From NCBI GenBank assembly GCA_041228335.1, contig CP166130.1, positions 1 through 64,000 of the forward strand: DNA of 64,000 nucleotides, written 5' to 3'. The translations under genes and the position numbers were made by a program. Below, piece after piece: positions 16,038 through 25,277 of the stretch; position 1 is the stretch's first letter, and every line of letters begins with the position of its first letter. The notes under the pieces were generated by a model that made no database searches, was not told the DNA's origin, and saw nothing but the letters and a program-made list of their open reading frames with translations. The DNA is from Alphaproteobacteria bacterium LSUCC0684. Lineage in GTDB: Bacteria > Pseudomonadota > Alphaproteobacteria > Puniceispirillales > UBA1172.

Positions 16038-17711
16038 ATGGCCGTAACCATGACAGTAAAGAGGCGCTCCGAAACCGGCAGGGCGGGGGTATTGCTCGTC
16101 GCCCGTCTTGCGATGTGGGGCTGCTGCCTTGCGTTGCTTGCGCCGGTTGCGGCGCTTGTGCATACCGCCATGGGCGATGGCCAGGGCCTGATGGCCCATC
16201 TCATGGAAACCGTTCTCTTCCGGTATTTTGCGAATACGATGCTGCTGATGCTCGGGGTCGGGGCGGGGGCGTTTATCTTCGGCGTGTCGACGGCGTGGAT
16301 GGTCAGCCGTTATGCTTTCCCCGGACGTCGGCTGCTGGACTGGATGCTGGTCCTGCCCGCGGCGGTGCCAGCATATATCATTGCCTATACCTATACCGAT
16401 TTTCTCGAATATGCCGGCCCGGTCCAGACCTTGCTCAGGGACTGGACGGGCTGGCAGACCTCCCGGGAGTACTGGTTTCCGGAAATACGATCCATGGGCG
16501 GCGCCATGCTTGTGATGGCCTCGGTTCTTTATCCTTATGTCTATATCACCGCCAGAACAGCTTTCCGCATCACGTCAAGCCGGCTCTATGAAGCGGCGAT
16601 ACTTTCGGGGCAGAACATCTTTTTCAAGGTTGCCCTGCCGCTGAGCCGGCCGGCGATTGTTGCCGGGCTGGCGCTCGTCCTGATGGAAGTGATTTCGGAT
16701 TTCGGCACGGTGGATTATTTTGCCGTTGAAACCCTCACGCTTGGCATTTTCAACGTATGGCTCGGGATGAACAGCATCACCACATCGGCGCAGATTGCCC
16801 TGATGGCTTTTGTCCTCATCATCGTGGTGCTCGGGGTCGAACTCTATGCCCAGTCGCGCAATGGCGGCGAGGCAAATATCAGGGGGCAGACCGGTGTGCC
16901 GGTCCGCGAGGCCCATGGTGTCTTGCGGGTATTGTTGCCGTTGGGGTGTTTTATTCCGGTGCTGCTCGGCTTTGTGGTGCCGGTGGGAGTGCTGCTCGGT
17001 TTCGTGATTGAAGACATCTCGCTCATAAAGGCGCCTGATCTTGGAAATATTCTTTTCAATACGGTTCTCGTGGCTCTGTCGAGCAGCGTGATAATCATGG
17101 CGATGGCCGGGTTCGTTGCCATCATGGCGATCTGGCGAAGCGGAAAGGCAGGTCGCCTTATCGCCGGGCTCGCGGCAATGGGATATGCTTTCCCCGGCAC
17201 TATTCTTGCGATTGGCGTATTGGCGGCGGCAGGGGTGCTCGATCAGGCCATCACCCGCATCACCGGTAGCGCGGGCGGTATCCTGATCGGAAGTGTCGCG
17301 ATGCTGATCTTTGCCTATATCGTCCGGTTTCAGGCGGTGGGGTATGGCACGATCCGTTCGGGAATCCGGCGTCTGCCGCCAAATGTCATGCCTGCAAGCC
17401 AGGTGATGGGCCATGGTTTTGGCAGCAGCGTCAGCCAGGTGGCTCTGCCCTTGCTGCGGCCATCCTTTCTTGCCGGGTTGCTGATAGCCTTTGTCGATAT
17501 CATGAAAGAGCTGCCGATGACGCTTCTGCTTCGGCCCTTCAATTTCGAGACGCTGGCCACCATGACGTATCAATATGCCAAGGAAGAAATGCTTGAAGTG
17601 GCGGCCCTGCCCGCCCTGATCATTGTTCTGGCCGGATTGATTCCGGTGAGCATCGTCAACCGTTCTCTTGACCGTTGGCCGCGGTTGAGGAGGGCTGGCA
17701 CCAGTGGTTGA
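16038..17711 (+). CDS. Ferric iron ABC transporter permease (FbpB/AfuB-like, fused double domain)
   Basis: Inner-membrane permease of 557 residues made of two BPD_transp_1 modules (about 60-260 and 335-535) and roughly twelve hydrophobic segments. Each half has an EAA-type loop (YEAAILSGQNIFFKVALPLSRPAIVAGL and the less conserved ASQVMGHGFGSSVSQVALPLLRPSFLAGL), as in FbpB, SfuB and AfuB. A Fur box lies upstream, supporting iron uptake. There is no ATPase or iron-binding protein next to it; instead its last eight bases overlap a methyltransferase gene that is followed by a TupA-like binding protein. The missing partners are probably elsewhere on the chromosome. Confidence 0.9.
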   Translation: MAVTMTVKRRSETGRAGVLLVARLAMWGCCLALLAPVAALVHTAMGDGQGLMAHLMETVLFRYFANTMLLMLGVGAGAFIFGVSTAWMVSRYAFPGRRLLDWMLVLPAAVPAYIIAYTYTDFLEYAGPVQTLLRDWTGWQTSREYWFPEIRSMGGAMLVMASVLYPYVYITARTAFRITSSRLYEAAILSGQNIFFKVALPLSRPAIVAGLALVLMEVISDFGTVDYFAVETLTLGIFNVWLGMNSITTSAQIALMAFVLIIVVLGVELYAQSRNGGEANIRGQTGVPVREAHGVLRVLLPLGCFIPVLLGFVVPVGVLLGFVIEDISLIKAPDLGNILFNTVLVALSSSVIIMAMAGFVAIMAIWRSGKAGRLIAGLAAMGYAFPGTILAIGVLAAAGVLDQAITRITGSAGGILIGSVAMLIFAYIVRFQAVGYGTIRSGIRRLPPNVMPASQVMGHGFGSSVSQVALPLLRPSFLAGLLIAFVDIMKELPMTLLLRPFNFETLATMTYQYAKEEMLEVAALPALIIVLAGLIPVSIVNRSLDRWPRLRRAGTSG

Positions 17712-18381
17712 GGCCGCGCCCTGCCGGTTATGCGGTGCTAATGGTGAAGGTTTTGCCGTGGTCGATCAGCGGCGATATTTCCGGTGTCCATCCTGCGCTC
17801 TTGTCTTTCTTGCGGCGGAGCAGCTGCCGTCCTCCCAGGCTGAAAAAGATCATTACGACACCCATGAGAATGATATCAATGACCCCAGGTATCGGACATT
17901 TCTCAGCCGCCTCGCGGCCCCGCTGATCCCGAGGCTGCGCCAAGGGGCGGGCGGACTTGATTTTGGCTCCGGTCCCGGGCCTGCGCTGGCGGCCATGCTG
18001 CGTGAAGCGGGCTTTACCATGGAAATCTACGATCCATTCTACGCCGATAATCCCGATGTCTTTCACCGGCAATATGACTTCATCACCATGACGGAAGTGG
18101 CCGAACACCTGCATCATCCCGGGGAAGATTTTGCCCGCCTTGACCGGATGCTGAAACCAGGCGGGTGGCTGGCGGTCATGACCCAGATTCTTGATGATGA
18201 AACGGCATTTGCCGGTTGGCACTATCGCCGCGACCCGACCCATGTGGCGTTTTTCCAGCGGCAGACATTTGACTTTCTAAGTCAATATTTCGGTTACAGG
18301 ATCGACTGGCTCCATGCATCTGTTGTCCTGATGCAGAAAGCCGGAAAAAATCACCGTTCCTCTACCCCAACGCAGGTTTAG
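17704..18381 (+). CDS. Class I SAM-dependent methyltransferase with N-terminal zinc-ribbon
   Basis: A 225-residue protein. The N-terminus has two CxxC-type pairs (CRLCG near 7-11 and CPSC near 31-34), suggesting a zinc ribbon, followed by a Rossmann methyltransferase with motif I LDFGSGPG near 84-91 and YDFITMTEVAEHLHHPGEDFARLDRMLKPGGWL, a typical motif II/III arrangement of methyltransf_23-like enzymes. The substrate is unknown. The start is a GTG inside the permease gene (8-base overlap), so it is probably translated by coupling. It lies between an iron-type permease and a tungstate-type binding protein, with no obvious link to transport. Confidence 0.82.
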   Translation: MVEAAPCRLCGANGEGFAVVDQRRYFRCPSCALVFLAAEQLPSSQAEKDHYDTHENDINDPRYRTFLSRLAAPLIPRLRQGAGGLDFGSGPGPALAAMLREAGFTMEIYDPFYADNPDVFHRQYDFITMTEVAEHLHHPGEDFARLDRMLKPGGWLAVMTQILDDETAFAGWHYRRDPTHVAFFQRQTFDFLSQYFGYRIDWLHASVVLMQKAGKNHRSSTPTQV

Positions 18382-18397
18382 CCGTTATATTTCGGCC

Positions 18398-19240
18398 ATG
18401 AATATATTGAAGACAAAATATTTCCGGGCCGGATTGATGTTGGGGGTGGTGATGGCCCTGGGGCTGCCCTTCACCTATCCTGTCTTCGGGCGTGACTTTC
18501 TTCTTCTTCAATCCGCGACCACAACCCAGAATTCCGGGCTTTATGATGTGATCCTGCCCGAATTCACGGCCGATACGGGCATTCCTGTCCGGGTGGTGGC
18601 GGTTGGCACCGGCCAGGCGCTGCGCAATGCCCGCAACTGTGATGCCGATGTGTTGCTGGTCCATGATTATGTGGCCGAAGAGATCTTCATCAAAAACGGC
18701 TATGGTGCCTGGCGCCGCAAGGTGATGTTCAACGATTTCGTGCTGATCGGCCCGGAAGATGACCCGGCCGGTGTTGCCGATGCCGCTACCATTGCCGATG
18801 CTTTTGATCGCATCATTAAAAAAAAGGCGAAATTTGTCTCTCGTGGAGATGACAGCGGCACCCATAAGGCGGAACGCCGGATCTGGGCGGATCTGGGCAA
18901 GGATCCGGAGATTCATTCCGGTGACTGGTATCTTGAGATCGGCAACGGGATGGGAACGGCGATCAATTTCGCCCTTGAAACACAAAGCTATATCCTTTCT
19001 GACCGGGCGACATGGACGGCGCTGCGGAACAAGTCCGGCGGCCGCATTCTCTTTGCTGGTGATCCGGTTCTGCACAATCAGTACAGCGTTATTCCCATCA
19101 GCGTGGCGCATTGCCCGGAAATAGAGCAAGACAAGGCCGAGGCATTTGCAGCATGGATTCTTTCCCCCCGAGGGCAGATGGCGATCGCATCCTATCAGCG
19201 GGATGGGGTGCCCTTGTTCATCCCGAACGCCGCACCATGA
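18398..19240 (+). CDS. Tungstate-type ABC transporter substrate-binding protein (TupA-like)
   Basis: Periplasmic binding protein of 280 residues with a signal peptide (hydrophobic 10-32). It has the hallmarks of TupA: SATTTQNSGLYDVILPEF after the signal, VGTGQALRNARNCDADVLLVHD, VMFNDFVLIGPEDDPA, SRGDDSGTHKAE and GMGTAINFA, which form the oxyanion pocket in tungstate- and molybdate-binding members. No tupB or tupC gene is next to it; the genes before it are a methyltransferase and an iron-type permease, 16 bases and 686 bases upstream. The start lacks a clear Shine-Dalgarno sequence, which fits translation coupled to the gene before. Confidence 0.87.
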   Translation: MNILKTKYFRAGLMLGVVMALGLPFTYPVFGRDFLLLQSATTTQNSGLYDVILPEFTADTGIPVRVVAVGTGQALRNARNCDADVLLVHDYVAEEIFIKNGYGAWRRKVMFNDFVLIGPEDDPAGVADAATIADAFDRIIKKKAKFVSRGDDSGTHKAERRIWADLGKDPEIHSGDWYLEIGNGMGTAINFALETQSYILSDRATWTALRNKSGGRILFAGDPVLHNQYSVIPISVAHCPEIEQDKAEAFAAWILSPRGQMAIASYQRDGVPLFIPNAAP

Positions 19241-19395
19241 TGGCAAAAACACCTCCCTTGCCCCCTATTGAAAATCTGCTCCTCAATCCTCACCTATAAA
19301 GGGAGGGAGAAACTTCCCGGGCCGTGCCTCAAAGGGCGGTTTTTACTGCGAAAGATACCGGATGCCTTAAGGGTCCGGTGGAAACGGAGAGTGAT

Positions 19396-21999
19396 ATGAA
19401 TATGGACAATCTTACAGCGCTGATGCGCAATGCAATTGGTGAAGCCCAGATGATGGCGCTTCGGGCAGATCACCAGCAACTGACCCCGGATCATCTGCTT
19501 CTGGCCCTTCTTGAAAATGAAAGCACGATTGCCGCGATGCTGATTGACCGCGCCGGCGGCGACAGCATGGCGCTAAAACAAGAGATTGAAACCGTGCTGG
19601 AAGGTCTGCCGGCGGTCACCGGTTCAGGTGCCGGTCAGCTCAGCATGGATCCGGATCTTGCAAAGATTCTGGCCAAAGCAGAAAAACTTTCCCGGGATCA
19701 TGGCGACGGGTTTGTGGCCGCCGATCAGGTCGTGCTGGCCATGGCCCAGTCTTCGGCCCCGGTTGCGAAACGGATGCGCTCGGCTGGCATTGATCCGGCC
19801 AGACTCAAGGCGGCACTGGATCAGCAGCGTGGCGGTCGCCGCGTTGAAACCGACAGTGGCGAGGATCTTTTCGAAGCGCTTGGGAAATATGCAACCAACC
19901 TGACCGATGCCGCCCGCCGGGGCAAGCTTGATCCGGTGATCGGCCGTGAGGCGGAAGTCCGCCGGACAATCCAGATCCTGTCGCGCCGGACCAAGAACAA
20001 CCCTGTCCTGATCGGCCAGCCCGGCGTCGGGAAGACTGCCATTGCCGAAGGTCTGGCCCAGCGTATTGTCAACCGTGATGTGCCGACGGCGCTGCTTGAT
20101 AAAACCCTTCTGGTGCTCGATATGGGGGCACTGGTCGCCGGGGCAAAATATCGTGGTGAATTCGAAGAACGGCTCAAGGCCGTGCTCAAGGAAGTTCAGT
20201 CCCGTGATGGTGAAATCATTCTTTTCATTGATGAGATGCATCAGCTCGTCGGTGCCGGCAAGACCGATGGTGCCATGGATGCGTCAAACCTGCTCAAGCC
20301 CGCGCTGGCCCGTGGGGAGCTGCACTGCATCGGGGCGACAACCCTTGATGAATATAGGCGCTATATCGAAAAGGATTCGGCGCTGGCCCGGCGGTTTCAG
20401 CCTGTCTTCATCGATGAGCCAACGGTGGAGGACACCATCCATGTTCTGCGGGGGCTGAAGGAGAAATATGAATTGCATCACGGCATTCGTATCACCGATG
20501 ATGCTATTGTGGCCGCAGCCCAGCTTTCGGACCGTTATATCAGTGAGCGGTTTCTTCCCGACAAGGCCATCGACGTGATGGATGAGGCGGCAAGCCTGCT
20601 CAGGATGGCATCGGACAGCAAGCCCGAAGCCCTCGACAAGGTTGATCGCCAGATCATCCAGCTCAAGATTGAACAGGCGGCCCTCAGGAAGGAAAACGCG
20701 AGCCGTACGGCCAAGAGACTCGAGGTGATCAAGGAAGAGCTCAGATCACTTGAAGACCAGTCACTTGAGATGACTGAACAATGGGAAAAGGTTACTTCCC
20801 AGCGAAACGAGGTCAGCCAGCTTCAGCAGGCCATCGAAGACACGCGGCACCAGCTCAACGTGGCCCAGCGTGAAGGTCAGCTTGAAAAGGCTGCCCAGCT
20901 TGCCTATGCCACCCTTCCGGGGCTGGAACAACAGCTCGCGGCCGCCAAGGAGGCCATCGCCGCGACCACGCTTTTTGATGAAGACGTGCGGGCAGATCAC
21001 ATCGCGCAGGTCATCAGCAGCTGGACAGGTATTCCCATGGACAAGATGCTGGAAGGCGAACAGCAGAAACTGCTTCATATGGAAGACACGCTGGCAAGAT
21101 CCGTGGTCGGTCAGCCCGATGCAATAGCAGCGGTTGCCAACGCCATCCGCAGGTCGCGTGCCGGCATTGCTGATCCGGATCAGCCGACGGGCAGTTTCCT
21201 GATGCTGGGCCCCACCGGGGTGGGCAAGACGGAACTTGCCAAGGCACTGGCGCGCTTTCTCTTTGATGACCCGCAGGCGATCCTGAGGATGGATATGTCG
21301 GAATATATGGAAAAGCACGCGGTCTCACGTCTCATCGGTGCCCCGCCCGGTTATGTCGGCTACGAAGACGGCGGGAGCCTGACGGAAGCGGTACGGCGTC
21401 GCCCCTATCAGGTGATTCTTTTCGATGAGATTGAAAAGGCACATCCCGATATCTTCAATGTGCTCCTGCAGGTGCTGGATGAAGGTCACCTGACCGATGG
21501 CCAGGGACGACGGGTTGATTTCAGGAATACCCTCATTCTCCTGACATCGAATATCGGTGCTGAGCATCTTCTGGCCCTGCCGGATAATGCGCCGAGCGAA
21601 CAGGCAAGAGATGCGGTGATGGCAGAACTTCATCAGGTGTTCCGCCCTGAATTTCTCAACCGTCTTGATGCCATGATCCTGTTCAATCGTCTTGGCCGTG
21701 ATGATATGGCCCGGATTGTCGATATCCAGCTTGATGCCCTGGCGCTGAGGCTGGCAGATCGCGGGATCACGATTACCGTCAGCGATGAAGCAAGGGTCTG
21801 GCTCGGTGATCTTGGCTATGATCCACAATTCGGGGCAAGGCCGCTCAAAAGGGTCCTGCAATCGACGTTGCATGACCGGCTGGCCGAATCTCTGCTCAAG
21901 GGGCAATTTGGCGATGGCGACCAGATTGCCATCAGCCTTGATGCCGCGGCCGATCGGCTGGATTTTTCGGCCGCAGGGGATTTGCGGGAGAGCGCCTGA
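19396..21999 (+). CDS. clpB: ATP-dependent chaperone ClpB
   Basis: Hexameric AAA+ disaggregase that works with DnaK to rescue aggregated proteins. The 867-residue product has the N domain (1-145), first AAA+ module with Walker A GQPGVGKT near 207-214 and LFIDEMH, the coiled-coil middle domain (about 410-530, KLEIEQAAL-like heptads rather than the short ClpA/C linker), and a second module with GPTGVGKT near 605 and [11 protein letters not shown] chose ATG 19396, which has GGAGAG upstream and gives the normal N-terminus. The 155-base gap before it contains CTTG and CTCAAT hexamers that could be a heat-shock promoter, but the fit is weak. Confidence 0.97.
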   Translation: MNMDNLTALMRNAIGEAQMMALRADHQQLTPDHLLLALLENESTIAAMLIDRAGGDSMALKQEIETVLEGLPAVTGSGAGQLSMDPDLAKILAKAEKLSRDHGDGFVAADQVVLAMAQSSAPVAKRMRSAGIDPARLKAALDQQRGGRRVETDSGEDLFEALGKYATNLTDAARRGKLDPVIGREAEVRRTIQILSRRTKNNPVLIGQPGVGKTAIAEGLAQRIVNRDVPTALLDKTLLVLDMGALVAGAKYRGEFEERLKAVLKEVQSRDGEIILFIDEMHQLVGAGKTDGAMDASNLLKPALARGELHCIGATTLDEYRRYIEKDSALARRFQPVFIDEPTVEDTIHVLRGLKEKYELHHGIRITDDAIVAAAQLSDRYISERFLPDKAIDVMDEAASLLRMASDSKPEALDKVDRQIIQLKIEQAALRKENASRTAKRLEVIKEELRSLEDQSLEMTEQWEKVTSQRNEVSQLQQAIEDTRHQLNVAQREGQLEKAAQLAYATLPGLEQQLAAAKEAIAATTLFDEDVRADHIAQVISSWTGIPMDKMLEGEQQKLLHMEDTLARSVVGQPDAIAAVANAIRRSRAGIADPDQPTGSFLMLGPTGVGKTELAKALARFLFDDPQAILRMDMSEYMEKHAVSRLIGAPPGYVGYEDGGSLTEAVRRRPYQVILFDEIEKAHPDIFNVLLQVLDEGHLTDGQGRRVDFRNTLILLTSNIGAEHLLALPDNAPSEQARDAVMAELHQVFRPEFLNRLDAMILFNRLGRDDMARIVDIQLDALALRLADRGITITVSDEARVWLGDLGYDPQFGARPLKRVLQSTLHDRLAESLLKGQFGDGDQIAISLDAAADRLDFSAAGDLRESA

Positions 22000-22026
22000 T
22001 CACGCCTTAACAAGCATGAGCTCGCG

Positions 22027-22060
22027 GGCAACGGCATCGGTCATCTCAGGTGCTGTTGCC
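22027..22060. other. Hairpin downstream of clpB, without U-tract
   Basis: GGCAACGGCA (22027-22036) pairs with TGCTGTTGCC (22051-22060) over ten positions with one G-U wobble and a 14-base loop. It lies 27 bases after the clpB stop and could protect or end the clpB mRNA, but no run of T follows, so it is not a classical intrinsic terminator. The 22000-22259 gap otherwise holds only the small open frame described at 22073-22150. Confidence 0.4.
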
Positions 22061-22072
22061 TCGGGCCCTAGA

Positions 22073-22150
22073 TCAGTTCAGGAAAAGCATCCTGATCCAG
22101 CCCTGCTGCCCCTGGCCCATCATGCCAGGATTGCTTGAACTCTTTGCCAT
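22073..22150 (-). CDS. Possible 25-residue small protein or leader peptide
   Basis: ATG at 22150 is preceded by a strong AGGAG with seven bases of spacing, and the frame runs 25 codons to TGA at 22073. The peptide starts MAKSSSNPGMMGQGQQG and ends WIRMLFLN; it has no membrane segment or signal peptide. The strong ribosome-binding site is the main evidence. It lies antisense between clpB and the TerB-like gene. It may be a real small protein, or chance. Confidence 0.3.
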   Translation of the reverse strand: MAKSSSNPGMMGQGQQGWIRMLFLN

Positions 22151-22259
22151 ATGGGTTCTCCTCTCTTGCCATTCTATCACCATCCCGGTATCACGGAAGA
22201 CCTCATCTCCACGCGGACGGACCCATTGAGTCCAGTCCGGCTTGAGCAAGGAAAACCTG

Positions 22260-22703
22260 ATGATTGATCTGATGAAAAAACTTGTCGCCGGTGCCCCTCA
22301 ACCCGAAGACAGCCATGAAGAAAAACTGCGGCTGGCGGCAACGGCGCTGCTGTTCCGCGCTCTTTATGTGGATGGGGATGCCAGACCCGAAGAGGAAGAC
22401 CAGATCCGAAAGATTGTCACCGAAGAATTCGGGCTTGCCAACGAGGCGGTCGACACGCTGCTTGTCGAGGCGCGGGAAACTGCCCGCAACGCCAGCGATC
22501 TTTACGGCTGGACCAAGATCGTCAACGCGGAATACAGCCATGATGAGAAAATCTATCTGATGGAAAAACTCTGGCAGGTGATCCTTGCCGATGGCCGGAT
22601 TGACCATCACGAACATGCCCTGATGCGGCGGCTTGCGGGGTTGATCTATGTATCCGACAGCGATTCCGCGACTGCACGACTAAGGGCCGCATCCGGAGGG
22701 TGA
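22260..22703 (+). CDS. TerB family (TerB-like/DjlA N-domain-like) protein
   Basis: A 147-residue, all-helical cytoplasmic protein of the TerB fold. Two acidic repeats are recognisable, ALYVDGDARPEEEDQI near 38-53 and VILADGRIDHHEHALM near 108-123, which in this family bind metal ions or mediate contacts. AAGGA sits seven bases before the ATG at 22260; a TTG 18 bases earlier is less likely. TerB-like proteins of this size are common in alphaproteobacteria and are not necessarily linked to tellurite resistance. No Ter partners lie nearby. Confidence 0.82.
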   Translation: MIDLMKKLVAGAPQPEDSHEEKLRLAATALLFRALYVDGDARPEEEDQIRKIVTEEFGLANEAVDTLLVEARETARNASDLYGWTKIVNAEYSHDEKIYLMEKLWQVILADGRIDHHEHALMRRLAGLIYVSDSDSATARLRAASGG

Positions 22704-22804
22704 ACAGGCATCGGGTAGAGGCTTGAAAGAGGTGTTTGCGCCTTGCATTCCTTTATGGTGAGGTCTAACAGTAGAAATGAAAGTTCAGAAATCAGGAGCC
22801 TCTC

Positions 22805-23182
22805 ATGGATAACAAATTTGAAATCGGTCTTGAAAAGCGCAAAGCCACGCTGGGTGCCGAATATGTCGAAAACACCCTGGAGAAGGCGGACGACTTCACG
22901 CGCCCGTTTCAGGAAGCCATGACCGCCTGGTGCTGGGGCTTCGGCTGGGGCGATGAAGCCATCGATGCCAAGACAAGATCGATGATGAATCTCGCCATGA
23001 TCGGCGCGCTCGGCAAGATGCATGAATGGGAGCTGCATTGCCGCGGCGCGATCAAAAATGGTGTCACCGTTGAGGAGATTCGCGCCATCATCCATGTTAT
23101 CGGCATTTACTGCGGGGTGCCGCAATCGCTTGAATGTTTCCGTGCCGCCCGCAAGGTGCTGGAAGAGCAGGGCCTCATCTAG
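22805..23182 (+). CDS. Carboxymuconolactone decarboxylase family protein
   Basis: A 125-residue CMD-fold protein related to PcaC: DEAIDAKTRSMMNLAMIGALGKMHEWELHCRGAIKNGVTVEEIRAIIHVIGIYCGVPQSLE spans nearly the whole domain. It lacks the CxxC peroxidase motif of AhpD, so a lyase or isomerase-like role is more likely than antioxidant activity. A well-placed AGGAG precedes the ATG at 22805. An aldehyde dehydrogenase begins 29 bases after its stop and the two are probably co-transcribed, suggesting breakdown of a ring or lactone-derived compound. No other aromatic-catabolism gene is near. Confidence 0.88.
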   Translation: MDNKFEIGLEKRKATLGAEYVENTLEKADDFTRPFQEAMTAWCWGFGWGDEAIDAKTRSMMNLAMIGALGKMHEWELHCRGAIKNGVTVEEIRAIIHVIGIYCGVPQSLECFRAARKVLEEQGLI

Positions 23183-23211
23183 AGAAGAGTTTACCAGAAA
23201 GGATGACCATC

Positions 23212-24630
23212 ATGTCGCTGAAACAGTTCTATATTGACGGAAAATGGGTGGATCCGGCATCCCCGGAAACCCTGGATGTGATCAACCCTGCCACCGAAGA
23301 GGTGGCGGCCACCATCAGCATCGGATCGGCGGCGGATGTTGACCGTGCCGTGGCGGCGGCAAAGCGGGTGTTTCCGAGTTTTGCCAGCACCAGCACTAGC
23401 GAAAGGCTTGAGTTGCTGACCACCATCCGCGAGATCTACAAGAGGCGTTTTGATGATATTGCCGATGCCATCCGCACCGAGATGGGCGCCCCGATCAATC
23501 TGGCCCGCGGGGCGCAGGCGATGGTCGGACTTGGTCATCTCAAGACGGCGATCCGTGTTCTGGAGGAACATGTCTTTGAATATGAGCATGGCAATTTCCT
23601 GATCCGGCATGAGCCGATCGGTGTCTGCGGGCTGATCACGCCCTGGAACTGGCCGATCAACCAGATTGTCTCCAAACTTGCCCCCTGTCTTGCAGCAGGA
23701 TGCACGGCGGTGCTGAAACCGTCGGAGATTGCGCCGCTTTCCGCGATGGTGATCGCGGAGATCATTGACGAAGCCGGTGCCCCTGCCGGGGTATTCAACC
23801 TTGTCAACGGGTATGGCCCGGTGGTGGGTGAAGCCATGTCGTCGCATCCGGATATCGACATGATGTCCTTCACCGGCTCCACCCGGGGCGGCGTGGCCGT
23901 GGCCAAGGCCTCGGCGGATAGCGTCAAGCGGGTCAGCCAGGAACTCGGCGGCAAATCGGCCAATATCATCCTTGATGACGCAAGCTTTGCTTCATCTGTT
24001 GCCAGAGGCGTGGATGGCTGCATGAACAATACCGGCCAGTCCTGCAACGCGCCAACCCGGATGCTGGTGCCAAGTCATCGCCATGATGAAGCGCTGGCGA
24101 TCGCAAAAGACGTCAGTGAAAACCTGAAAACCGGCAACCCCGAAGCCGAAGACACGGATATCGGCCCGCTGGTCAGTGATGTGCAGTTCAACAAGGTTCA
24201 GCATCTGATCGAAACCGGCATAAAGGAAGGTGCAACCCTGGTAACCGGTGGCCCCGGCAAACCGGAAGGGTTGAACAGCGGCTATTTTGTCAAGAACACC
24301 GTCTTCGGCCATGTCACGAACGACATGACCATCGCGAGGGAAGAAATTTTCGGCCCGGTCCTGTCGGTGATCTCCTATGACAGCGTCGATGATGCGGTCG
24401 CGATTGCCAATGACAGCGACTATGGTCTTGCCGCCTATATTTCGGGGGATGACAAGGAGACAGTGCTCAATATCGCGCGTCGTCTCCGGGCTGGACAGAT
24501 CCATGTCAATGGCGGGTCCGGCGGCACGGATGCGCCTTTCGGCGGCTATAAGCAATCCGGAAATGGCCGCGAGAAAGCCGAATGGGGGCTTGAGGAATTC
24601 CTGGAGGTGAAAGCTATCCTCGGGGTCTGA
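23212..24630 (+). CDS. NAD(P)-dependent aldehyde dehydrogenase
   Basis: A 472-residue aldehyde dehydrogenase: TPWNWPINQIVSKLAPCLAAGC near 143-164, FTGSTRGG near 221-228, the general base in QELGGKSAN and the nucleophile in GQSCNAP (Cys278). The ATG at 23212 has AAAGGA with eight bases of spacing; earlier ATGs at 23203 and 23134 are poorly placed and the latter lies inside the CMD gene. It is of the broad-range type (AldA/betaine aldehyde-like) and its substrate cannot be told. It follows the CMD-family gene, with which it probably forms an operon. Confidence 0.92.
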   Translation: MSLKQFYIDGKWVDPASPETLDVINPATEEVAATISIGSAADVDRAVAAAKRVFPSFASTSTSERLELLTTIREIYKRRFDDIADAIRTEMGAPINLARGAQAMVGLGHLKTAIRVLEEHVFEYEHGNFLIRHEPIGVCGLITPWNWPINQIVSKLAPCLAAGCTAVLKPSEIAPLSAMVIAEIIDEAGAPAGVFNLVNGYGPVVGEAMSSHPDIDMMSFTGSTRGGVAVAKASADSVKRVSQELGGKSANIILDDASFASSVARGVDGCMNNTGQSCNAPTRMLVPSHRHDEALAIAKDVSENLKTGNPEAEDTDIGPLVSDVQFNKVQHLIETGIKEGATLVTGGPGKPEGLNSGYFVKNTVFGHVTNDMTIAREEIFGPVLSVISYDSVDDAVAIANDSDYGLAAYISGDDKETVLNIARRLRAGQIHVNGGSGGTDAPFGGYKQSGNGREKAEWGLEEFLEVKAILGV

Positions 24631-24682
24631 GGGGTAGTCTTGTCTTTTTTAGTGTAAAGCCCGGCCGGAAGGATAGCCTGAC

Positions 24683-25270
24683 ATGGCGAAACTCTATTTC
24701 AACTTTTCGGCCATGAATGCCGGCAAGTCCACCATTCTGCTGCAGGCATCGCATAACTATATCGAGCGGGGCATGAACACCTTCCTGCTGACAGCAGGGC
24801 TCGATGACCGTGACGGAAAGACAGGGCAGATCAGCTCGCGGATCGGCATTGCCGCCCCGGCGAGCTGCTTTGCCCCGGGGGACAATCTCCATCATCTGAT
24901 CATGGCGCATCACGCATCCAGACGTATTGACTGTGTGCTGGTGGATGAAGCCCAGTTCCTTGAACCTGATCAGGTCTGGCAGCTTGCCGCGGTTGCGGAT
25001 GATGGCGGCATTCCCGTGATGTGCTACGGGCTCAGAACAGATTTCAAGGGGCAGCTGTTCCCGGGCAGCGCCATGCTGCTGGCAATATCGGATGATATCA
25101 GGGAGATACGGGCGATCTGCTGGTGCGGCCGCAAGGCGACGATGGTGGCCCGGCTCGGCCCGGATGGCAGACCTGTTGAAGACGGCGATCAGGTGGAGAT
25201 CGGCGGCAATGAGAAATATATCTCGCTCTGCCGCAAACACTGGCAGCAGCGAGACCTCGGCTCATCCTGA
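24683..25270 (+). CDS. tdk: Thymidine kinase
   Basis: Salvage enzyme phosphorylating thymidine to dTMP with ATP. The 195-residue product is a type II thymidine kinase: Walker A SAMNAGKST at 9-17, the DVLVDEAQF-type Walker B (CVLVDEAQFL near 92-101), the segment VMCYGLRTDFKGQLFPGS and a C-terminal zinc ribbon with CWCG near 148-151 and a final cysteine in ISLCRKHW. Its length is normal. It converges with the cyclopropane fatty acid synthase gene seven bases away. Confidence 0.96.
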   Translation: MAKLYFNFSAMNAGKSTILLQASHNYIERGMNTFLLTAGLDDRDGKTGQISSRIGIAAPASCFAPGDNLHHLIMAHHASRRIDCVLVDEAQFLEPDQVWQLAAVADDGGIPVMCYGLRTDFKGQLFPGSAMLLAISDDIREIRAICWCGRKATMVARLGPDGRPVEDGDQVEIGGNEKYISLCRKHWQQRDLGSS

Positions 25271-25277
25271 TTAGGTC

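Noticed and set aside
16575-17573. A 332-codon open frame antisense to the iron permease gene
   Set aside because: Composition is biased toward His, Gln, Asp and Arg with no family features; the plus-strand permease is unmistakable.
19241-19395. Heat-shock (RpoH-type) promoter before clpB
   Set aside because: CTTG and CTCAAT elements are present but spacing and conservation are too poor to call; left as a remark in the clpB entry.
22000-22259. tRNA or other structural RNA after clpB
   Set aside because: A hairpin is present but no cloverleaf, T-loop sequence or known RNA family signature was seen.
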